A DNA stretch of 64,000 nucleotides from NCBI RefSeq assembly GCF_015694345.1, contig NZ_JADQDC010000010.1, positions 1-64,000 on the forward strand, read 5' to 3'. Positions 1-7,954 of the stretch are shown piece by piece; position 1 is the first letter of the stretch; each line of letters starts with the position of its first letter. The notes beneath the pieces are model-generated. The model was given only the letters and a program-made list of their open reading frames with translations. It did no database searches and was not told the DNA's origin. A program made the position numbers and the translations under genes. Source of the DNA: Novosphingobium jiangmenense (GTDB lineage: Bacteria > Pseudomonadota > Alphaproteobacteria > Sphingomonadales > Sphingomonadaceae).

Positions 1-117
1 GGCCGAGAACGCATTCCTTGACGATGGAAGCCATCTGGATCAAAAAGTCATCAGCGCCGATCACGCTCGGCGCAAAGAGACCTGCTGGCCTTTTCCCGCC
101 GCTGCTTCCCAACCTAG
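1..117. other. Unassigned flank left of the truncated IS3
   Basis: This stretch lies outside the recognisable IS3 homology, which stops abruptly near 118. The minus strand has an open frame through it, but I do not recognise the product and the frame leaves the left edge. It is probably the sequence into which the IS3 copy was joined or deleted. Confidence 0.3.
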
Positions 118-609
118 GACGTTGTCGCTGACGATCGTTCCGGGCTTGCCACGCTGGGCGATCAGCTGGGTCAGCTCGCGCACGACACGGTGCCCGGAGA
201 TGGACGTGTCCGGCACCGCCGCTAGGCACTCCCGGGTCACGTCATCGACCACGTTCAGCACGCGGAACCGCCTGCCAGAGGCCATCTGGTCGTGAACAAA
301 GTCCAGGCTCCAGCGCTGGTTCGCCAGCGCCAGCACCGGAGCAGGTGCCCTGGTCCCGACAGCACGCTTGCGGCTGCGTCGCCGCCTGACCGCCAGCCCT
401 TCCTCGCGATACAGACGTTGGGTTTTCTTCCGGTTGATCATCACGCCCTCCCGGCGCAGCAGGATGTGCAAACGGCGATAGCCGAACCGGCGCCGCTGGT
501 TGGCCAGATCGCGCAGCTTCTCACGCAGCGCACCATCGTCCCGTGTGGAACGGTAGCGCACGCTCTTGCGATCAGCATCGATGACACGGCACGCCCGCCG
601 TTCGCTCAT
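118..609 (-). pseudogene. IS3-family transposase OrfB, C-terminally truncated
   Basis: This is the catalytic rve/DDE subunit. It starts at the ATG at 609 or, more likely, is made by -1 frameshifting from orfA; the frame is open upstream through TPAAKREAVAHLQ. The HTH_21 region (RRFGYRRLHILLRREG) and the first DDE aspartate in RWSLDFVHD are present, and the second catalytic segment is reached at GTIVSDN. Homology stops there, and the remaining frame to 61 is unrelated sequence. The last catalytic Glu (usually in NGFVESFNGR) is missing, so the protein should be inactive. Confidence 0.8.
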
Positions 610-659
610 CCCGTGGCACGCCTGGAGATGAGCGACAGCTTCCCGCTTCGCGGCGGGCG

Positions 660-926
660 TCAGAACTTTTTTGCCAGAAGATCCTTCAACGCAGCCTGGT
701 CCAGCATTGCATCGGCCAGAAGCCGCTTGAGCTTGGCGTTCTCGCTCTCGAGATCACGCAGCCGCCGGGCCTCGGATACCTCCAGCCCGCCATACTTGGC
801 CTTCCAGTTGTAGATCGTCGCTTCCGACACCCCATGCCGCCTAGCCAAATCAGCGGTCTTTGCGCCCGCCTCTGCCTCCTTCAGCACGCCAATGATCTGC
901 TCTTCCGAAAACCTTGCACGCTTCAT
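660..926 (-). CDS. IS3-family transposase OrfA (HTH subunit)
   Basis: This is the small DNA-binding subunit of an IS3 transposase, about 88 aa from the ATG at 926. An in-frame ATG at 944 is also possible, but MKRARFSEEQI is the usual N-terminus in this subgroup. Residues about 8-45 form the HTH_Tnp_1 domain (EEQIIGVLKEAEAG ... HGVSEATIYNWKAKYGG), followed by a leucine-rich coiled coil that serves as the OrfA/OrfB interface. An A6G heptamer at 666-672, just before the stop, is the expected -1 slippery site for making the OrfAB fusion. The domain itself looks intact although the element is truncated downstream. Confidence 0.85.
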   Translation of the reverse strand: MKRARFSEEQIIGVLKEAEAGAKTADLARRHGVSEATIYNWKAKYGGLEVSEARRLRDLESENAKLKRLLADAMLDQAALKDLLAKKF

Positions 927-990
927 CGTCTGTCCTTCCTTCAAGGCCAGACTCTAATCGCTCGTGGAGGAAAATCAGGGGGTCACGTCA

Positions 991-1244
991 GGACGACCTC
1001 CGCTGCGCAAGAGCTTTCTGGCATTGATGACCTCGGTCGGGTGCATCCATGTGTTCGGCCTGTTCGCGCAGTACCGCATGGCTGCTGGCCCTGATGAAGT
1101 CCGCAGGTCGGCTCCCTAATCACGTCATCGCGCTCGAAGCGCTGTGACCCCCTGGGTTTCACCAACCCCCGGTCTGACCGGTTCGTCATCACTACTAAGC
1201 TGCTCCAACGCATCCCATCACGCGATTATCGAGTGACGGAGACC
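991..1244. other. Spacer between IS3 and IS110
   Basis: No convincing gene is seen in this 254-bp spacer. It probably contains the non-coding end of the adjacent IS110 element. A second CCCCCTG-type word occurs near 1146-1153, which may be a remnant of another IS3 end. Confidence 0.3.
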
Positions 1245-2261
1245 TCATGCGGCGGCGGTGTAGACCTCCTTCCGCGTCATCACGGCCCAGGCAATCCGTG
1301 CTGTTTTGTTGGCGAGCGCCACTGTCGCGATCTTCGTAGGCTTGCGCTCGAGCAAGCCCGCCATCCAGGGTTGGCGAGCCGGATTCTTGCGCGTCATTCG
1401 CATAACAGCAGTCGATCCGACGACCAGGAGCCGGCGAAGATAGCCATCGCCCTGCTTGGTTATTCCGCCGAGCCGCTCTTTGCCGCCCGAGCTGTTCGAA
1501 CGCGGAGTGAGACCAAGCCAGGCGGCGAACTGACGGCCCGATCGGAACAGAGATGCGTCGGGCACTGCCGCCGCGATAGCCGAAGCCGTAATTGGACCGA
1601 TACCCGGGATGGTTGCCAATCTCCGGCTCGTTTCGTCGTTACGGTGCCAGTCAAGAATCTGCGCCTCAAGCCGATCGATCTCGCTCGCTAGTGCCCTCAA
1701 CTGAGCGGCAATGCCATGGAGAGCGGAACGCGCATGTGCGGGAAGCCTATCCTGCTCTTCGTGCAGCGCCTTCAGGGAAGCCGCTACGCCGCCGGCGCCG
1801 AGACCCGTCACAATCCCGTACTCAGCCAAGTGGCCGCGAAGCGCGTTGATCAACATGGTGCGCTGCCTGACCATCAGGTCGCGACTTTTGTGGAGCATCA
1901 GTACCGCTTGCTGCTCGACCGACTTCACAGCGACAAAACGCATCGTCGCGCGGGTGACCGCTTCACAGATTGCTTCAGCATCCGCGGCATCGGTCTTCCC
2001 CCGCTTCACATACGGCTTAACATAGGCTGGCGGCATGAGGCGCACCTCATGGCCGATCGCCATCAACTCACGCGCCCAGTGATGCGCCGAGGCACACGCT
2101 TCCATGCCGACCAGGCAAGGCGGCAACTCAGCGAAGAAGCGGATAACTTCGGTCCTGCGCAGCTTGCGCCGGATCAGAACTGCGCCATCGGCAGCGATAG
2201 CGTGAACCTGAAACACATTCTTCACCAGATCCAATCCGACGGTGACAACCTCCTGCTCCAT
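1245..2261 (-). CDS. IS110-family transposase (DEDD recombinase)
   Basis: This 338-aa protein is a complete IS110 recombinase, which catalyses transposition through an RuvC-like N-terminal domain and a C-terminal serine-containing Transposase_20 domain. The N-terminus VTVGLDLVKNVFQVHA gives the first Asp, MEACASAHHW the Glu, and KTDAADAEAI the Asp pair of the DEDD set. The C-terminal half has the family block IPGIGPITASAIAAAV and the segment SSGGKERLGGITKQG. Length is normal for the family and no lesion is visible. The 233-bp non-coding stretch upstream (2262-2494) is where a guide RNA would be expected. Confidence 0.9.
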   Translation of the reverse strand: MEQEVVTVGLDLVKNVFQVHAIAADGAVLIRRKLRRTEVIRFFAELPPCLVGMEACASAHHWARELMAIGHEVRLMPPAYVKPYVKRGKTDAADAEAICEAVTRATMRFVAVKSVEQQAVLMLHKSRDLMVRQRTMLINALRGHLAEYGIVTGLGAGGVAASLKALHEEQDRLPAHARSALHGIAAQLRALASEIDRLEAQILDWHRNDETSRRLATIPGIGPITASAIAAAVPDASLFRSGRQFAAWLGLTPRSNSSGGKERLGGITKQGDGYLRRLLVVGSTAVMRMTRKNPARQPWMAGLLERKPTKIATVALANKTARIAWAVMTRKEVYTAAA

Positions 2262-2494
2262 GGAACGACTCCTAGACGTGGACCTACAACGACCACATCA
2301 TCGCACAGCTCTGCTTGGTGCGGAGGTCGTCCACGACATCACGTCACGGGTCATGAAACCCTCAAGGGATCACACCGCCTAGCTCTGCAATTACAGATCT
2401 ACTGCCTAACTCAAAACGATCCAGTTTTCCGGGATCAGATCACCGCCCCCAAGCACAAGCAGTCCAAATGCACTTATCATGTAAAGGCCGGGAA
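2262..2494 (-). other. IS110 5' non-coding region, candidate bridge-RNA end
   Basis: This stretch lies between the IS110 start codon and the C-terminus of the GT2 gene. It contains a potential stem-loop: CGTGGAC at 2277-2283 pairs with GTCCACG at 2329-2335, with an inner GACC/GGTC pairing (2291-2294 with 2325-2328). IS110-group elements are known to encode a bridge RNA in the non-coding end upstream of the recombinase. Assignment here is by position and crude pairing only, and the exact IS boundary was not found. Confidence 0.3.
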
Positions 2495-3340
2495 TTAGCG
2501 CCCGCAAAAGGCACCAGTGCGACCGCGGAGGCCATCTCTTGTCCCCTTGAGAATATGAATGAAACTACTCCGCCTCAGGGGACCAAGAAGAATGGCAAGG
2601 CAGCAGGAAGCAATGTGAGCGAACGAAAGCTTTGCGATAAAGAATGGGTAATGACTAAAATATTCCCTTACAACAATAACATGATTTCGTGCCATGTAGT
2701 ATCTTCGAAGGGGACTATGAAGCGAATGGAATGGAGTCCTGGTTGGCCTATCTCCCAGATCGTGCTTTATCCGCGCGGCTGGGACATGGAAAATCCGGTA
2801 GCCCTTCATTCTGAGCCGGAGTGAAAAATCAATATCCACACCGTCAATGAACAGGTCTTCACGAAATGGCCCGACATCCGCAAGGAGCTTCACGGGCAGC
2901 AAATTTCCCGACGTTATCGCAAAACCGACCTCGACAACATGCGAACTGCCCTTCTGGCGAAGGCCCGTACCGTAGGGAGTAAAGCAGCAATCCGGCTCCA
3001 AAGCCTCCCGGACTCTATCCAATTCCATCATGAAATCGTTCGACACTACAGTATCCTGGTCCATCGTGAGGATCCATTTGGCGTTATTGCGGACAGCCTC
3101 CTCTACGCCGCGGTTAAGCGCAGCGCCAATTCCCTTGTTCTCTTCGAACTTTATCAGAACGGCATTGTGATTCCTGGCAGCTTCTTCAACAAGGTGTCTT
3201 TCTGAAGGTCCCGACCCATTATCCACAACGATAACCCTGTCGAGCTGCGGAGACAACGCTGCCAGCGTCGCATCCAGCTTTCGCGACGAGTTGTAGCTGA
3301 CCACAATTGCAATTGTCCGAGAGCTCGATGTCTTACCCAT
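2495..3340 (-). CDS. Family 2 glycosyltransferase (rhamnosyltransferase-like)
   Basis: This 281-aa GT-A fold glycosyltransferase should act at the cytoplasmic face of the inner membrane, adding a sugar to the lipid-linked repeat unit. AIVVSYNSSRKL is the nucleotide-binding start, VIVVDNGSG the first GT2 block, and TMDQDTVV the DXD-like metal site near residue 95. The segment FREDLFIDGVDIDFSLR is the acceptor/base region typical of the RfbF/WbbL group, and the C-terminus is hydrophobic. The ATG at 3340 overlaps the stop of the upstream membrane-protein gene (TAA 3333-3335), indicating translational coupling. The donor sugar cannot be read from sequence. Confidence 0.8.
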   Translation of the reverse strand: MGKTSSSRTIAIVVSYNSSRKLDATLAALSPQLDRVIVVDNGSGPSERHLVEEAARNHNAVLIKFEENKGIGAALNRGVEEAVRNNAKWILTMDQDTVVSNDFMMELDRVREALEPDCCFTPYGTGLRQKGSSHVVEVGFAITSGNLLPVKLLADVGPFREDLFIDGVDIDFSLRLRMKGYRIFHVPAARIKHDLGDRPTRTPFHSLHSPLRRYYMARNHVIVVREYFSHYPFFIAKLSFAHIASCCLAILLGPLRRSSFIHILKGTRDGLRGRTGAFCGR

Positions 3341-4616
3341 CTCTGTTGCTCATTTCGCTTCCTGCGTAGGTCGACAACAGTGGCAAAACCGCAATCACCA
3401 AGAGAAAGTCGAAGGAGCCGAGGTAGGGATTCGAGTAAGTTCCGATCAGGAATGTTACAGTACCGCACAAAAGCTCAAACGCACCCTTCACGGTACTTCT
3501 CGCTGGATCAGCAACGCGTAGCGCCTGACGAAAGTAATACCACGCCGTAACCGCGATGACGGCCGTGCCGACCAAGCCGAAGTTGAACAGTATCTGATGA
3601 TAGGTGAGTTCATACAACCAAGGGGAAACATCGCTCCTGAGGTAACCTGCGCTCATGCCGAAGCCCGAGCCCATCACTGGAAAACTCAGGAAGCCATCTA
3701 TCAGATAGCTGCTCTGGATAGACCTCTCATCTTCAGGAGAAAACGCAGACTGGACGAAGTCGAGCGTCTCATCAACCGGTGCAATGAGCAATGCCACCAC
3801 GGCCAGCACTGCACCGACTGCCAAAAGTCGACCGAGGTTTCTCGTACGAACCATGGAATGGGACAGGATGCTAAGAACCAATATGGTTACTGGTGTTGCT
3901 AGAAGGGCGAGCCAGGTCGCGCGTCTGCCGGAAAAGATAGTGATCGCGATCGTCATGATCAGCGACACGGTCGTAAGCTTACCAAGGCCGGTCTGCTTTC
4001 CTTCGCTCCGGCAATGCCATGCTATGAGATATCCGCCCACGAACATGAGATAACCGATATTGTGGGAAGTGACCTGAACATAGCCGTCATGGAAGCCAAC
4101 CATCATTGACAGGTCGTCCAGCAACCATGGCGGAAACAAGCCGATCCTGAAGTAGAAGTCATAGATGCCCAACGCATTCACAACAGCGATGGCAATGCCC
4201 GCAAGGACGATGGCATTATGCAAAATGGCGGTGGCATCGAATTGCCTGAGAACAATGATCAGCAGAAAATAGGCTGCACTCCAGCCGACGTAGAGACGGA
4301 GCGAGTCTGCAAAGGCCTCCGGATCCCCACCGTTGATGGCCCCCACACCAGTCCAGATGATCCCGAGAGCAGCGACGATCAGATAGAATACGCCAGCCGG
4401 AAGAGCTCGACGCAATTCCAGCTGTCTTCCCCGCGAGAGCGACAGAACGAGGTTCGTCGCAAGAAACAGACCAATCAGTGCGATCTTCACCTCCGCGAAC
4501 GAGCGCGGAAACGTGATCATCGTTCCCAGCATCAGCACGCCAGCGATATTGGTGTCGCTACTAGCTCCCGATGATCGTCGCTCGAAACTGCTGGAGAAGG
4601 CTTGCTGCTGCATCAT
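3333..4616 (-). CDS. O-antigen polymerase/ligase-like membrane protein
   Basis: This is an integral membrane protein of about 427 aa with roughly ten hydrophobic segments, in the Wzy/WaaL-like O-antigen ligase fold. The segment IFSGRRATWLALLATP resembles the arginine-containing region before the large periplasmic loop of Wzy_C proteins, and the loop SFPVMGSGFG ... LTYHQILFNFGLVG has the usual 'His ... NFG' end. I chose the ATG at 4616 because it overlaps the TGA of the upstream dehydratase (ATGA); an in-frame start at 4646 would need a 34-bp overlap. It probably polymerises repeat units in the periplasm. Polymerase and ligase cannot be told apart by sequence alone. Confidence 0.7.
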   Translation of the reverse strand: MMQQQAFSSSFERRSSGASSDTNIAGVLMLGTMITFPRSFAEVKIALIGLFLATNLVLSLSRGRQLELRRALPAGVFYLIVAALGIIWTGVGAINGGDPEAFADSLRLYVGWSAAYFLLIIVLRQFDATAILHNAIVLAGIAIAVVNALGIYDFYFRIGLFPPWLLDDLSMMVGFHDGYVQVTSHNIGYLMFVGGYLIAWHCRSEGKQTGLGKLTTVSLIMTIAITIFSGRRATWLALLATPVTILVLSILSHSMVRTRNLGRLLAVGAVLAVVALLIAPVDETLDFVQSAFSPEDERSIQSSYLIDGFLSFPVMGSGFGMSAGYLRSDVSPWLYELTYHQILFNFGLVGTAVIAVTAWYYFRQALRVADPARSTVKGAFELLCGTVTFLIGTYSNPYLGSFDFLLVIAVLPLLSTYAGSEMSNRDG

Positions 4617-6604
4617 GCGAGCCCTACCAAACCGTCCTGATACCACGTGTAGCCGGCTGACAGCGCCGGACTGACAATCGTGTCCGGCGGGACACCATCG
4701 TGCGTTTTCCGCCTGAAACCGGTCACGGACTTCTCGAGACAGCGAAGGACGGCGACATCGTCGTCTCCCGAGATCGCTGCATGCAATTTGGTCAGTACTG
4801 GCTCGAGATTATGCCAGGGAACAAAACATTCCTGCGCCCTGAAAATACGAGGATGTGACGTTGCGACTGCCTCAGCGTCGATCAGCAATTCCTCATAGAG
4901 CTTTTCTCCTGGGCGCAATCCAGTCACTTCGATTGCGATGTCGCCCTCCTGGGTAGCCTCGTCATAAACCCGCAAACCGGACAGCTCAATCATCGATCGA
5001 GCCAAATCCATGATTCTCATGGGTTCCCCCATGTCGAGCAGAAAGACATCACCACCATCCGCCATTGTGCCGGACTGTAGAATAAGCTGAGCCGCTTCAG
5101 GCACGGTCATGAAGTATCTGGTCATTTCCTCGTGAGTGACCGTGAGCGGGCCCCCTGCCCTTATCTGTCTTTGGAAGAGGGGAATGACCGATCCACTCGA
5201 ACCAAGTACGTTTCCAAACCTGACCATGGACATGCGACAGGCCCCACTGGCCTCCGACAATGCCTGAAGTACCAATTCCGCAAGCCGCTTGCTGGCTCCC
5301 ATGACACTTGTTGGGCGAACAGCCTTGTCCGTACTCACCAAGACAAAGTTACTTGCACCAAACTCTATGGCTAGCCGCGATACCACTAGCGTTCCAAAGA
5401 CATTGTTTCGGACAGCCTCACAGATGTTATCTTCCACGAGCGGCACGTGCTTATACGCTGCGGCATGATAGACTGTATCCGGTCTGCAGTCGGAGAATAT
5501 CTGCCGCATGCGCGACGAGTCGGTAACCGAGCCCAGAAAAGCAATCACCTCCAGTGCAGCTGGAGCAAGTCGCGATAGCTCTTCCTTGATCGAATAAAGC
5601 GCAAATTCGCTGTGATCGACGATTACAAGAGTTCGAGGCTGCCCTGCGAGCAATTGCCGGCAAAGTTCGCTTCCGATCGATCCCCCGGCACCGGTGACAA
5701 GCAGTGTCTTGCCATCCACGGTGCCTCTCAGCAAAGCGGGGTCAGGGTGGACGGGTTCGCGACCGAGCAACTCGCCAATACTAACCTCCCGCAGATCCGT
5801 CACTGCCACCCGCCCGCTGACAAGATCGCTCATCAGCGGAATTGTGCGAACAATCAGGCCCTGCTCCTTTAGCATGGCCACGATGGCAGCGCGGCGCTCA
5901 TTGGATACTCCGGGCAACGCCAGAAGAACGATGCTTATGTCATGCTCGCGGCACAACCGAGCTAGCCGGGCGGTCTTGAAGACCGGAAGTCCGGACACGC
6001 GACGACCGACCAAGTTTGCATCGTCGTCGATAAATCCGATGACGTCATAACCGGACTTTCGCCCCAACCCCGTGAGCAGTTGCACTCCGGTCGCACCCGC
6101 GCCATAGATAAGGGCCTTGGCCATACCTTCAGATTCAAAGCGAGGGTTCGAGACCGTACCGAGCAGGAACTGGACTGTCGCTCGGGAACAGATCAGCAAG
6201 GCTGCCAGAATGAGCGGCCCGATTATGCCCGTCGCACGGGGGATTCCCGTTATGCCGGCGACCGAAATAACAAGTATCATTGGCAAAGAGGAAAGCGCTA
6301 CCGTCCGCCCGATCTTGAGGTATTCATGCGCACCGGCATATCGAACCACCGTTCGGTAGAGGCCAGAAATCACCAAGAGCGGCAGCACGGTCAGGACAGC
6401 AAGGAGGGTCAACAGTTGAAAGGCCGCCAACGTAACGTCAATCTCATCTGTCCTTAACCACCAGGCCAGCGCCATCGAAACAACCACAAGAAATGCGTCC
6501 AGGCCAAAAGCGAGGAGCTTCTTTTGTCTCGGATGCTTTGCGATCAAGCGACTGGAAAGCGCCTCGCCAACGGCCAGCACTTTCTCTCTCGGGTCGAAGG
6601 TCAC
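4613..6604 (-). CDS. WbpM/FlaA1/CapD-type UDP-GlcNAc 4,6-dehydratase
   Basis: This 663-aa membrane-anchored nucleoside-diphosphate-sugar dehydratase has four or so transmembrane helices in the first ~150 residues. A CoA-binding-like Rossmann domain follows (YGAGATGVQLL), then the catalytic short-chain dehydrogenase domain starting at VTGAGGSIGSE near residue 305. The catalytic stretch STDKAVRPTSVMGASK has Met where classical SDRs have Tyr, the S-M-K arrangement typical of WbpM. It should convert UDP-GlcNAc to UDP-4-keto-6-deoxy-GlcNAc, the precursor of QuiNAc or FucNAc. The start is GTG at 6604 with GGAG about 8 nt upstream. It is coupled to the downstream polymerase-like gene. Confidence 0.88.
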   Translation of the reverse strand: MTFDPREKVLAVGEALSSRLIAKHPRQKKLLAFGLDAFLVVVSMALAWWLRTDEIDVTLAAFQLLTLLAVLTVLPLLVISGLYRTVVRYAGAHEYLKIGRTVALSSLPMILVISVAGITGIPRATGIIGPLILAALLICSRATVQFLLGTVSNPRFESEGMAKALIYGAGATGVQLLTGLGRKSGYDVIGFIDDDANLVGRRVSGLPVFKTARLARLCREHDISIVLLALPGVSNERRAAIVAMLKEQGLIVRTIPLMSDLVSGRVAVTDLREVSIGELLGREPVHPDPALLRGTVDGKTLLVTGAGGSIGSELCRQLLAGQPRTLVIVDHSEFALYSIKEELSRLAPAALEVIAFLGSVTDSSRMRQIFSDCRPDTVYHAAAYKHVPLVEDNICEAVRNNVFGTLVVSRLAIEFGASNFVLVSTDKAVRPTSVMGASKRLAELVLQALSEASGACRMSMVRFGNVLGSSGSVIPLFQRQIRAGGPLTVTHEEMTRYFMTVPEAAQLILQSGTMADGGDVFLLDMGEPMRIMDLARSMIELSGLRVYDEATQEGDIAIEVTGLRPGEKLYEELLIDAEAVATSHPRIFRAQECFVPWHNLEPVLTKLHAAISGDDDVAVLRCLEKSVTGFRRKTHDGVPPDTIVSPALSAGYTWYQDGLVGLA

Positions 6605-7031
6605 GTTTTACGCGCTCCTAATGTTCAGATCAAAGGCGGCCATAAATGGCCGGAACCGAATGATTCATGACGCTTGAGGTTTTGTGCTCCAAGTGCACGA
6701 ACACCGAGGCCACCCTGCTTTTCGGGTCCACCCCCAGCCGAGATGCCTTACGGGCCGCACACGCAGCGCGGCCAGAACCGCGACCCCGAACAGCATTTTC
6801 GTGAGAAGTTGCGATATGTGCCGTTCCCCACACAAATTGCCGACAGTGCATTCACAGTTGGCGGATAGATGGTGGATTCCCGTGTGATTGTCAAACAGTA
6901 TTGCACTGATTTTGCCATGGCGGACAGTCTTTTGCTGCCATTGATCGATCAGGATTCACGCTGACCTTCGAGGGTGGAGGCGTAGTGAAAAGGCCTGCCT
7001 CCCACCATGCCTGCAGTGCCGCCGGGACCCG
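6605..7031. other. Intergenic region split by IS66, left part
   Basis: No intact gene is seen. On the minus strand a frame that crosses the IS66 insertion point, if the element is removed, reads ...RQIWIAPGPGGTAGMVGG... and ends near 6960. It looks glycosyltransferase-like, but it is short and has a stop upstream. This may be the remnant of a lost gene between the hybrid epimerase/transferase gene and the dehydratase gene. Confidence 0.35.
6865..6894 (-). promoter_or_regulatory. Possible promoter for the leftward dehydratase operon
   Basis: On the minus strand, TTGACA (6894-6889) is followed after 18 bp by ATCTAT (6870-6865), a fair sigma-70-like pair about 260 bp upstream of the dehydratase GTG. 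It lies on the operon side of the IS66 insertion, so it could keep the downstream genes expressed. The -10 match is weak. Confidence 0.3.
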
Positions 7032-7039
7032 GAGCAATC
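7032..7039. repeat. IS66 target-site duplication, left copy
   Basis: GAGCAATC is repeated exactly at 10140-10147 on the other side of the element. Eight base pairs is the duplication length known for the IS66 family. Confidence 0.9.
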
Positions 7040-7065
7040 GTAACCGTGGGCTGCAGGCCGCCTTG
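7040..7065 (+). repeat. IS66 left inverted repeat
   Basis: The 26-bp terminus begins GTAACCGTGGGC and matches the reverse complement of 10114-10139 at 21 positions. The GTAA start is characteristic of IS66-family ends. Confidence 0.85.
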
Positions 7066-7117
7066 CACGGCGCGGGATGAGGCGCTGATAGCCGCTCCTT
7101 TTGCTGGGGTGGCGTAG

Positions 7118-7549
7118 ATGGACGGTAGCGAGGCGGAGCGAGCAAGTAGTCATATGAGTGGTCATATGACTACTCGGATTGAGGTGGCCGGCCGGGTGTC
7201 CGGCCGCCGTCGCTGGACGGTGGAGCAAAAGCTGGCGATCCTGCGGGATGCGTTTGGGCCGGATGGTTCGGTCCGGGCAGCGTGTGACCGGCACGAGGTC
7301 GGCAGCGGGGCGATCTACACGTGGCGCCGGCAGGCGATGTCGGGGGAGCTGGCCGGCGTCAGGCTACAGGCCTTGCCGACATTCTCCGAAATTGAGGTTG
7401 CAGATCCGGTCGTCCGCGATGTTGCGCCGCCGGCGCCATCGCGTTGCGGGCAGATCGGCATCGAACTGCCGACTGGTGTCCGCCTGACCGTGGACGCGAT
7501 GGTCGATGCCGACGCCCTTGCCCGGGTGATCGCCGTGCTCGTTCGATGA
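7118..7549 (+). CDS. IS66 accessory protein TnpA
   Basis: This is the HTH accessory protein of IS66, 143 aa from the ATG at 7118; in-frame ATGs at 7154 and 7166 are alternatives. The domain RRRWTVEQKLAILRDAF ... CDRHEVGSGAIYTWRRQ is a transposase_8-type HTH that probably binds the element ends. The C-terminal part (GQIGIELPTGVRLTVDAMVDADALARVIAVL) is the conserved IS66 OrfA tail. The stop overlaps the tnpB start (ATGA at 7546). The candidate internal starts lie inside a strong inverted repeat (7145-7174) that could fold in the mRNA. Confidence 0.85.
   Translation: MDGSEAERASSHMSGHMTTRIEVAGRVSGRRRWTVEQKLAILRDAFGPDGSVRAACDRHEVGSGAIYTWRRQAMSGELAGVRLQALPTFSEIEVADPVVRDVAPPAPSRCGQIGIELPTGVRLTVDAMVDADALARVIAVLVR
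7145..7174 (+). repeat. Perfect 13-bp inverted repeat over the tnpA start region
   Basis: AGTAGTCATATGA at 7145-7157 and its exact reverse complement at 7162-7174 are separated by GTGG. Each arm contains CATATG, so the in-frame ATGs at 7154 and 7166 are both in the stem. It could act as an mRNA hairpin limiting transposase synthesis, or as a binding site. Confidence 0.75.
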
Positions 7550-7893
7550 TCCCGCTGCCACCCTCGACGCGGATTTACCTGGCCTGCGGCGCGACAGACA
7601 TGAGGAAGGGTTTTGATGGGTTGGCGGTGCTGGTCCAGCAGGTGCTGGAGCAGTCTCCGCATTCCGGCGCGCTGTTTGCCTTCCGTGGCAAGCGCGGCGA
7701 TCTGATCAAGCTGCTCTGGTTCGACGGCCAGGGGATGTGCCTGTTTTCCAAGCGCATGGACCGTGGCAAATTTGTCTGGCCGGTGACGAAGACAGGCAAG
7801 GTCAGCCTCACCTCGGCCCAGCTTTCCATGCTGCTCGAAGGCATTGACTGGCGCCGTCCCGAACGCACTGCGGTGCCGCTTCTGGCAGGATAA
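7546..7893 (+). CDS. IS66 accessory protein TnpB
   Basis: This 115-aa protein is IS66 Orf2 (TnpB family). It shows the family signature IYLACGATDMRKGFDGLAVLVQ near the N-terminus, then FRGKRGDLIKLLWFDGQG and RMDRGKFVWP. It is required for transposition with TnpC, but its biochemical role is not established. The ATG at 7546 overlaps the tnpA stop. Length is typical and the gene appears intact. Confidence 0.92.
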   Translation: MIPLPPSTRIYLACGATDMRKGFDGLAVLVQQVLEQSPHSGALFAFRGKRGDLIKLLWFDGQGMCLFSKRMDRGKFVWPVTKTGKVSLTSAQLSMLLEGIDWRRPERTAVPLLAG

Positions 7894-7930
7894 AAAGCCG
7901 CAGATTTGCGCGGTTTTCCTGGTGCGGAAG

Positions 7931-7951
7931 GACCCACTTTGCTAGTGGGTC
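7931..7951 (+). repeat. Stem-loop directly before the tnpC start
   Basis: GACCCAC (7931-7937) and GTGGGTC (7945-7951) form a perfect 7-bp stem with a 7-nt loop. It ends three bases before the GTG start of tnpC, so it occupies the ribosome-binding position and could make tnpC translation depend on ribosomes leaving tnpB. Confidence 0.6.
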
Positions 7952-7954
7952 ACG

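Larger units (their letters stand above)
118..990 (-). mobile_element. Truncated IS3-family insertion sequence
   Basis: The element has IS3 organisation on the minus strand: a short HTH orfA followed by orfB in the -1 frame. One end is visible near 955-990, just upstream of orfA, with the CCCCCTGATTTTCCTCCACG-type terminus seen in this IS3 subgroup. The other end is missing: orfB homology stops right after the IVSDN segment of the DDE core, so roughly the last third of the transposase and the distal inverted repeat are gone. The copy should be non-autonomous. Confidence 0.75.
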
